Positions 4,877-9,277 of a stretch of 9,277 nucleotides of DNA are shown here, piece by piece. The position numbers and the translations under genes are program-made. The notes under the pieces were generated by a model. The model was not told the origin of the DNA. It saw only the letters and a list, made by a program, of their open reading frames with translations, and ran no database searches. The stretch covers positions 1 through 9,277 of the forward strand of contig JAICTW010000051.1 of assembly GCA_025936195.1 (NCBI GenBank), given 5' to 3'. This stretch comes from Flavisolibacter sp. GTDB lineage: Bacteria > Bacteroidota > Bacteroidia > Chitinophagales > Chitinophagaceae. How positions within the stretch are numbered: position 1 is the stretch's first letter; every line of letters begins with the position of its first letter.

Positions 4877-7585
4877 TTATTCGGGTTCATAACCGAGCAT
4901 GAAGGTAAATTTCGTTGCATTCTTAAGGCGGTTGCCTCCCGGTTGAATGCGGTCTAATCCTACACCATAATCAAATCCAAGCAAACCAAACATGGGCAGG
5001 AAGAAACGCATGCCCACACCCACTGACCGGCGCAAACGATAAGGATTATAATCTTTGAAAGAATACCAGCCGTTAGCGGCATCAAAGAAGGTGAGTGCAT
5101 AAATGGTGCTGCTCGGATTCCTTACAAAAGGATAGCGCAACTCCAACGAATATTTATTGAAGATGGTGAAGAATCGGTTAGCGCTGGTTTGATCGGAGTT
5201 ATTAACTGCAGGATTTGAATAGTCAAACACCGGATAACCACGCAGTGAAATAATATCATAACCCAAAAGACCATAGCTATTGGTAATACCATCGCCGCCC
5301 AACTGGAACCTTTCAAACGGTGAGAAGTCAAGGTTTTTATTATAACGTCCCATGAAGCCATACTTCGCCGCGATTTTCAATACCAACTGGCGGTCTTTGC
5401 TTTCGCCATGCCCTTTTCCAATGGGCACATACCATTCTGCATTGAAACGCCATTTATGATACTCCGGATTTTTGTACGGATCATTTGAATTAACGATATC
5501 AGGATTGAGGTAAGAATATGGAGGTGTTAACTGCACACTTGCAGAAAAGCTTGATCCACTTACAGGGAACTGGGGATCGAAAACAGAAGAACGCTGCAAG
5601 CCCAGCTTCAAACTCACTGTGGTGGATGTACCACTGTTCAATCCTTCAAAAATGGGATAGTTGCGCAAATTGTAGCGGGTATAGTTCAATGAATAGATCA
5701 AACTGAAATAGTCATCGGGCCATTTTAACTGCTTACCCAGCGACACTGAGATACCAGTTGTTTTCAAATAGTTGGTATCTGATTTGGCTTTATCAAATGT
5801 TCCCGTAAAATAGTCGTAGGCATTGGAGAATTTACTATGGTATAATGCAAGGGTTAATGAATTCCGCTTCTTGCCGCCCAGCCATGGTTCAGTAAACGAA
5901 AAATTATAGGAGTTGTAGGCACGGCCATTGGATTGGTAGCGAAGACTCAACTTTTGCCCATCACCTTGTGGTAAAGGATCCCATGCCTCCTTGTGTAAAA
6001 TATTTTTTATGGAGAAATTGTTGAACGTAACACCCAATGTTCCGGTTAAACCTACGCCACCGCCCCAGCCTGCAGAAAGTTCCAATTGATCGGATGATTT
6101 TTCTTCCAAATTCCAATTGATATCAACGGTTCCATCTTCCTGGTGAGGAACAATATCCGGATTGATTTTTTCCTGGTTAAAATATTGCAATCCTGCCAGT
6201 TCCCTTTGCGAACGGATCAAATCGGTACGTCTAAACAATTCACCGGGATAAGTTCTCAATTCGCGGCGGATCACATAATCCTTTGTTTTATCGTTACCAA
6301 AAATTCCAACCGTACCAATTCTTGCCTGCGGACCTTCCACAATTCTTATTTCGTAATCAATAGTGTCGTTGTAAACGGCGGTTTCAATCGGGTCGGCACG
6401 GAAGAACAGGTAACCATCATCCTGGTATAATTGGCCAATGTCGCCACCTTCAGCACTTAACTGTTTCCCCAGCTTTTTATTGAGGAGATCAATATTGTAA
6501 GTATCGCCTTTTTGAATGTTCATGAAAGCCTGAAGAAGCGAATCGGAATACTTGGTGTTTCCTTTAAAAGCAATATTGCCGAAATAATATTTGTCACCTT
6601 CATCAACTTTTATATTCACCTGAAGGTTGCCCTTTTCATTCATGGACATAGAAGTATCCACAATTTGTGCATCGCGATAACCAAGAGAGTTATAGTATTC
6701 AATTACTTTATCTAAGTCCTCATTAAATTTCTTTTCATCGAATTTGGAGTTGCTGAATTTAAAACGGATGTAAGGATCAATGAGTGCTTTTGTTTTGGAC
6801 GGAGAAAGAAACCCCAGCTGGCTGATATACTCTCCAAAGCTCATTCTTTGACTTTTGCTTTCTTCGGGATGCAAGGTGAAGCGGCTCATTTCCTTGGTGC
6901 CCTTCAATTGCTTTTTCAATTTCAGATCACCTACCGTTTCATTGCCCGTAAAGTTGATCTGGTTAATGTGAACCTTATTTCCTTTATTGATGTAGAATGT
7001 AAGGGAATTGGCATTGTTCAGTATGGCATCTTTTTTCTCCGCTACCCTGATTGAGATATTCATGTACCCTTTATCGCGATAGAATTTTTGAATGGCTTCT
7101 ACGGCATTCAGCTTGGTATTTTCAGTGACGATCGTTCCTTTCTGCAATTGAACCTTTCCTTTCAGTTCATCTTTCTCTGATTTTTTGATTCCGACAAAAT
7201 CAAAATTTCCTAGCTTGGGTAATTCTTCAACGTGCAATTCCAGGTCAATATAATCATCCTGAACGGCGGTAATAAAGATTTGAATATTACTGAAGAATTT
7301 CTGCCTCCATAAATTAGTAATGGCTTTTGAAAAAACATCTGTTCCGGGGATCATTACCTTATCGCCAACCTGCAAACCCGAAATGGATAAAACGATGGAA
7401 GTATCCAAAGAAGTAAGTCCCGTTACTTTTATAGAACGGATGGTATATTCCTTGGGCACCTTTGCATTCTGAAGAGCCAGCAAACCCGGATCTACTGAAG
7501 TAACTTTTGAAGAATCCTGTGAAAAAGAAAGATAGCTCAACGCACAAAAAACAGATACGAGCAATAAGGAGATATATCGTTGCAT
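4877..7585 (-). CDS. bamA: BamA, outer-membrane protein assembly factor (Omp85 family)
   Basis: BamA is the essential outer-membrane insertase that folds beta-barrel proteins. The start at 7585 gives a signal peptide (MQRYISLLLVSVFCALSYLS, cleaved near FSQ-D); the upstream in-frame ATG at 7630 would add 15 residues encoded across a palindrome and is unlikely. The 902-residue product then has a short linker and five POTRA domains at about 47-123, 125-203, 205-332, 334-420 and 422-497. POTRA3 carries an insertion of about 45 residues near 235-280. The 16-strand barrel covers about 500-902, with the lid-loop motif SLRGYPVF (780-787; LRGY matching the VRGF/Y signature). The last strand KFTFMLGYEPE ends in charged residues instead of an aromatic one. 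Length is typical of Bacteroidota BamA. Two Skp-type chaperones follow in the same direction. The Omp85 relative TamA is excluded by five POTRA domains and this context. Confidence 0.96.
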   Translation of the reverse strand: MQRYISLLLVSVFCALSYLSFSQDSSKVTSVDPGLLALQNAKVPKEYTIRSIKVTGLTSLDTSIVLSISGLQVGDKVMIPGTDVFSKAITNLWRQKFFSNIQIFITAVQDDYIDLELHVEELPKLGNFDFVGIKKSEKDELKGKVQLQKGTIVTENTKLNAVEAIQKFYRDKGYMNISIRVAEKKDAILNNANSLTFYINKGNKVHINQINFTGNETVGDLKLKKQLKGTKEMSRFTLHPEESKSQRMSFGEYISQLGFLSPSKTKALIDPYIRFKFSNSKFDEKKFNEDLDKVIEYYNSLGYRDAQIVDTSMSMNEKGNLQVNIKVDEGDKYYFGNIAFKGNTKYSDSLLQAFMNIQKGDTYNIDLLNKKLGKQLSAEGGDIGQLYQDDGYLFFRADPIETAVYNDTIDYEIRIVEGPQARIGTVGIFGNDKTKDYVIRRELRTYPGELFRRTDLIRSQRELAGLQYFNQEKINPDIVPHQEDGTVDINWNLEEKSSDQLELSAGWGGGVGLTGTLGVTFNNFSIKNILHKEAWDPLPQGDGQKLSLRYQSNGRAYNSYNFSFTEPWLGGKKRNSLTLALYHSKFSNAYDYFTGTFDKAKSDTNYLKTTGISVSLGKQLKWPDDYFSLIYSLNYTRYNLRNYPIFEGLNSGTSTTVSLKLGLQRSSVFDPQFPVSGSSFSASVQLTPPYSYLNPDIVNSNDPYKNPEYHKWRFNAEWYVPIGKGHGESKDRQLVLKIAAKYGFMGRYNKNLDFSPFERFQLGGDGITNSYGLLGYDIISLRGYPVFDYSNPAVNNSDQTSANRFFTIFNKYSLELRYPFVRNPSSTIYALTFFDAANGWYSFKDYNPYRLRRSVGVGMRFFLPMFGLLGFDYGVGLDRIQPGGNRLKNATKFTFMLGYEPE

Positions 7586-7608
7586 GGTAATGAATTCAGT
7601 CGGTAAAA

Positions 7609-7625
7609 TCCCGATAATATCGGGA
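7609..7625. promoter_or_regulatory. Perfect 17-base palindrome in the bamA leader
   Basis: TCCCGATAATATCGGGA has two 8-base arms around one central A, 23 bases upstream of the chosen bamA start. In RNA it would make a compact hairpin near the ribosome entry region. Only four T residues follow it on the minus strand, so it would be a weak terminator. CCCGAT...ATCGGG palindromes are, from memory, common small repeats in Bacteroidota. It could be an operator, an mRNA hairpin, or a dispersed repeat. Confidence 0.4.
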
Positions 7626-7723
7626 GACAAAATTGCAGTTTGGGGAGCAAATTAACGGTAAATTTCAAACCATTTTGTTAAATACCCTTCTTTGAAAGGC
7701 TGAGGTTTAACATCAAAAATGAT

Positions 7724-7731
7724 CAAAATTA
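7724..7731 (-). promoter_or_regulatory. Candidate -7 box for bamA transcription
   Basis: The minus strand reads TAATTTTG, matching TAnnTTTG. It lies 138 bases before the bamA start and 33 bases after the stop of the upstream gene, so it would give bamA its own promoter and a leader of roughly 130 bases containing the palindrome at 7609-7625. No -33 element at proper spacing is visible. Confidence 0.3.
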
Positions 7732-7764
7732 TTTTCCTGTTTATTCATGAAACTCATCTTCAAA

Positions 7765-8892
7765 CTATATTCTTTCCTGTGCCCTCAACCATCGCTCCGG
7801 TATTTCATTGCTGCCGGCCAGCAAATAATCTTTATACGAACAGGCAATAAATTGTTTGTCGGGCAATTGCATCCACCACCTTCCGGTTTTTTTGCTTTGC
7901 AAAAAAACAGTTTCCACTTCGGCAAAAGCTGTGTGATACTCATTGAATGATTCCTTCTCATCCATCGGGGCTTCCCTGTTTCCGCGGCTTCTTCCATCTA
8001 TCAAATACCAAAGCATGTGACTGATTTGCTTTGCGGTTAAGCTTTCAAAATCTTTCTCGGGACGATAACCATAAATGCCCACTGTTTGCATGTTTGGGCC
8101 CATGCCTGCGTACTGCATCAGCGTGCAGGCTTCTTCACCATTGAATCCGTTTGGAGTTAAATTATTTGCCGGAGCAAATGCATGCGCCAGCGCAGAAATA
8201 TCGAAAGAAAAAATATGGCAATTGCGAATGACCGGTTCCATTTCCCCGATATGCTCTTTCACATTGCCTACACGAAAACAATCGAAGCGAAGTTTATCCA
8301 TGGTTTCCAGCATACGTGGATGTACAAAATAACTTTGAAAGCCAATGTGATTGTAATGCCGCATGTAGTTGGGTTCGGCAGTAAGCAATTCCATTAAAAA
8401 ATTATCACTACGGAAAGGAGAATCAATATTGATATCAATTACCGCATCCACACCCACCGTGTCCACTAATTTTTTTTCATCGGCAAAAGCATAATACTGT
8501 GCCAGTGTCAGGTCATGCGAACCACCCAGTACCACAACGAGTTTTCCATTATTCACCAGTTCGTGCACCACTATTTTCAAAGCAGCGTAAGTATCGTTAA
8601 GCGATTTACCAATTTTTACATTGCCGATATCACCCAGTTGTATGTCCTGGTGCCAGTAGTATAAACTGTAAAACTCATTCCGTATAGCATTGGCAGCGCC
8701 GCTCGGGTGTATCAATGCAGCACCTCTTTGCTCACCGCATCCCACCAAAACGATTTCCGCTTCCTGCAGGTCAGGAAATTCGTCTTCATAAATTTTGATC
8801 ACTCTTCCGATCTGTCCTTCCTTATAACCTGCATCCAAAGAAATTTCTGAAAGATTGATGGGATCTAAAAAATCAAGTATGGAATCCAACAT
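7765..8892 (-). CDS. Arginase/ureohydrolase-fold protein ('formimidoylglutamase'-like) with altered metal site
   Basis: A 375-residue protein of the arginase/agmatinase/formimidoylglutamase superfamily. These hydrolyse guanidino or formimino groups using two Mn ions. Alignment by motif gives VVLGGSHDLT (120-129; His126 is the first metal-A ligand), then VIDINID (151-157) where families have D-A-H-x-D, then HIFSFDISALAHAF (226-239) where they have S-x-D-x-D. Thus His126, Asp153, Asp157 and Asp231 remain, but Asn155 and Ser233 replace the His and Asp that bind only metal B. The C-terminal extension (RWWMQLP at 338-344, CSYKDYLLAGSNEIPERWLR at 351-370) resembles what I recall of a Bacteroidota-specific branch. 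No other histidine-degradation gene lies alongside. It may be an altered enzyme or a non-catalytic paralogue, so the name formimidoylglutamase should not be taken as function. The start at 8892 is the only sensible one. The 179-base gap makes co-transcription with bamA uncertain. Confidence 0.85.
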   Translation of the reverse strand: MLDSILDFLDPINLSEISLDAGYKEGQIGRVIKIYEDEFPDLQEAEIVLVGCGEQRGAALIHPSGAANAIRNEFYSLYYWHQDIQLGDIGNVKIGKSLNDTYAALKIVVHELVNNGKLVVVLGGSHDLTLAQYYAFADEKKLVDTVGVDAVIDINIDSPFRSDNFLMELLTAEPNYMRHYNHIGFQSYFVHPRMLETMDKLRFDCFRVGNVKEHIGEMEPVIRNCHIFSFDISALAHAFAPANNLTPNGFNGEEACTLMQYAGMGPNMQTVGIYGYRPEKDFESLTAKQISHMLWYLIDGRSRGNREAPMDEKESFNEYHTAFAEVETVFLQSKKTGRWWMQLPDKQFIACSYKDYLLAGSNEIPERWLRAQERI

Positions 8893-8903
8893 AAATCAAT
8901 TTT

Positions 8904-8940
8904 AGTTCACAAATAAAGTTCACAAGTTCGCAAGTTATAG
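8904..8940. repeat. Short direct repeats (AGTTCACAA / AAGTTCNN) upstream of the arginase-fold gene
   Basis: AGTTCACAA occurs at 8904-8912 and 8917-8925, and AGTTCGCAA at 8925-8933. The right part reads as tandem octamers AAGTTCAC, AAGTTCGC, AAGTTATA. They lie 12-48 bases before the ATG at 8892 and overlap a 7-of-8 match to the -7 consensus (TTTATTTG, minus strand, 8910-8917). They may be simple slippage repeats or regulator sites. No terminator was recognised in this 131-base gap. Confidence 0.5.
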
Positions 8941-9023
8941 AGTACAATCTGCATAACTGTTTTCACCTTAAAACATTTGTGTAACCTGTTGGGACACGCA
9001 GATTCCTGCACAAAATTTGCGTC

Positions 9024-9277
9024 TTATTTTTTCAATTCGTACACAGCATAGCCCCAGGGTTCAATACCGAAGCCTTTCTCAACTGGTTCCTTGTTTCCCA
9101 AAAAAACATTGTTCCATTCTTTTTCAGAAGGCAGGTCTTTCCATTTCAGTTGCTGTGGTTGTTTGCTCAGGTTCAGGATCACCAGAACTTTATTGCCGTC
9201 TTTTTCTCTTTCAAAAGCATATAAAGCTGCATCGTTATTGGTAGCTAACTTTTTGAAAGAAGCATTGGCTGCAAGTG
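9024..9277 (-). CDS. C-terminal end of a GH13 alpha-amylase-family glycoside hydrolase (partial, N-terminus outside window)
   Basis: The minus-strand frame is open from the window edge to a TAA at 9024-9026, giving 83 residues. It reads as the all-beta C-terminal domain that follows the catalytic barrel in GH13 alpha-amylases and alpha-glucosidases: ASFKKLATNNDAALYAFERE, then KVLVILNLSKQPQQLKW, and a final strand EPWGYAVYELKK. A strand with a charged Asp/Gly turn followed by VLVILNLS is typical of that domain. No catalytic residues are in view because they lie upstream, so substrate cannot be judged. It ends 131 bases before the arginase-fold gene on the same strand. Confidence 0.75.
   Translation of the reverse strand, partial: LAANASFKKLATNNDAALYAFEREKDGNKVLVILNLSKQPQQLKWKDLPSEKEWNNVFLGNKEPVEKGFGIEPWGYAVYELKK

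Noticed and set aside
5122..5361. A 79-residue minus-strand frame within bamA
   Set aside because: It is an alternative frame on the same strand inside a well-supported barrel domain, without recognisable features.
7586..7630. Upstream in-frame ATG that would lengthen BamA by 15 residues
   Set aside because: It would put polar residues before the signal peptide and translate through the palindrome; the start at 7585 gives a normal signal sequence.
9011..9022. GCACAAAATTTGC inverted repeat as a terminator of the GH13 gene
   Set aside because: The arms are only a few bases, AT-rich and imperfect, and no T-tract follows on the minus strand.

Overview
The window looks like an ordinary, mostly housekeeping stretch of a Bacteroidota chromosome, probably near the Chitinophagaceae/Sphingobacteriia. 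The reasons are: low to moderate GC, little or no Shine-Dalgarno signal before starts, promoter-like TAnnTTTG boxes, a branched-chain 2-oxoacid dehydrogenase E1 with alpha and beta halves fused in one polypeptide, a long BamA followed by two tandem OmpH/Skp genes and then murI, and an arginase-fold protein of the type annotated 'formimidoylglutamase' in this phylum. All seven coding regions lie on the minus strand, so transcription runs from high to low coordinates. The genus assignment is inference.

Layout in the direction of transcription: (1) 9277-9024, the C-terminal end of a GH13 alpha-amylase-family enzyme, cut by the window edge. (2) 8892-7765, a 375-residue arginase/ureohydrolase-fold protein with altered metal ligands. 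(3) 7585-3675, an outer-membrane biogenesis cluster of bamA and two ompH/skp-like genes, closed by a strong intrinsic terminator at 3643-3668. (4) 3449-2634, murI (glutamate racemase), preceded by a heptanucleotide tandem repeat. (5) 2429-2073, a small membrane protein of the phage_holin_4_2/YvlD type, followed after 10 bases by (6) 2062-1, the fused E1 alpha-beta, which runs off the left edge just before its stop.

BamA inserts outer-membrane beta-barrel proteins, the Skp/OmpH chaperones carry their unfolded clients across the periplasm, and MurI supplies D-glutamate for peptidoglycan. The central block is therefore an envelope-assembly locus. The E1 gene belongs to branched-chain amino acid catabolism and branched fatty-acid precursor supply. 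The link between the small membrane protein and E1 is positional only.

I found no mobile element, CRISPR array, tRNA, rRNA or obvious new multi-gene system. The most interesting observations are: the ureohydrolase-like protein, where both residues expected to bind only the second manganese are replaced while the first metal site looks complete; an in-frame palindromic repeat that appears to code the linker between the E1 halves; an Asp-to-Glu change in the E1 thiamine-diphosphate motif; the heptamer array in front of murI; and perfect palindromes near the bamA and holin-like gene starts. No gene-free stretch exceeds 300 bases; the longest gap is 3450-3674.
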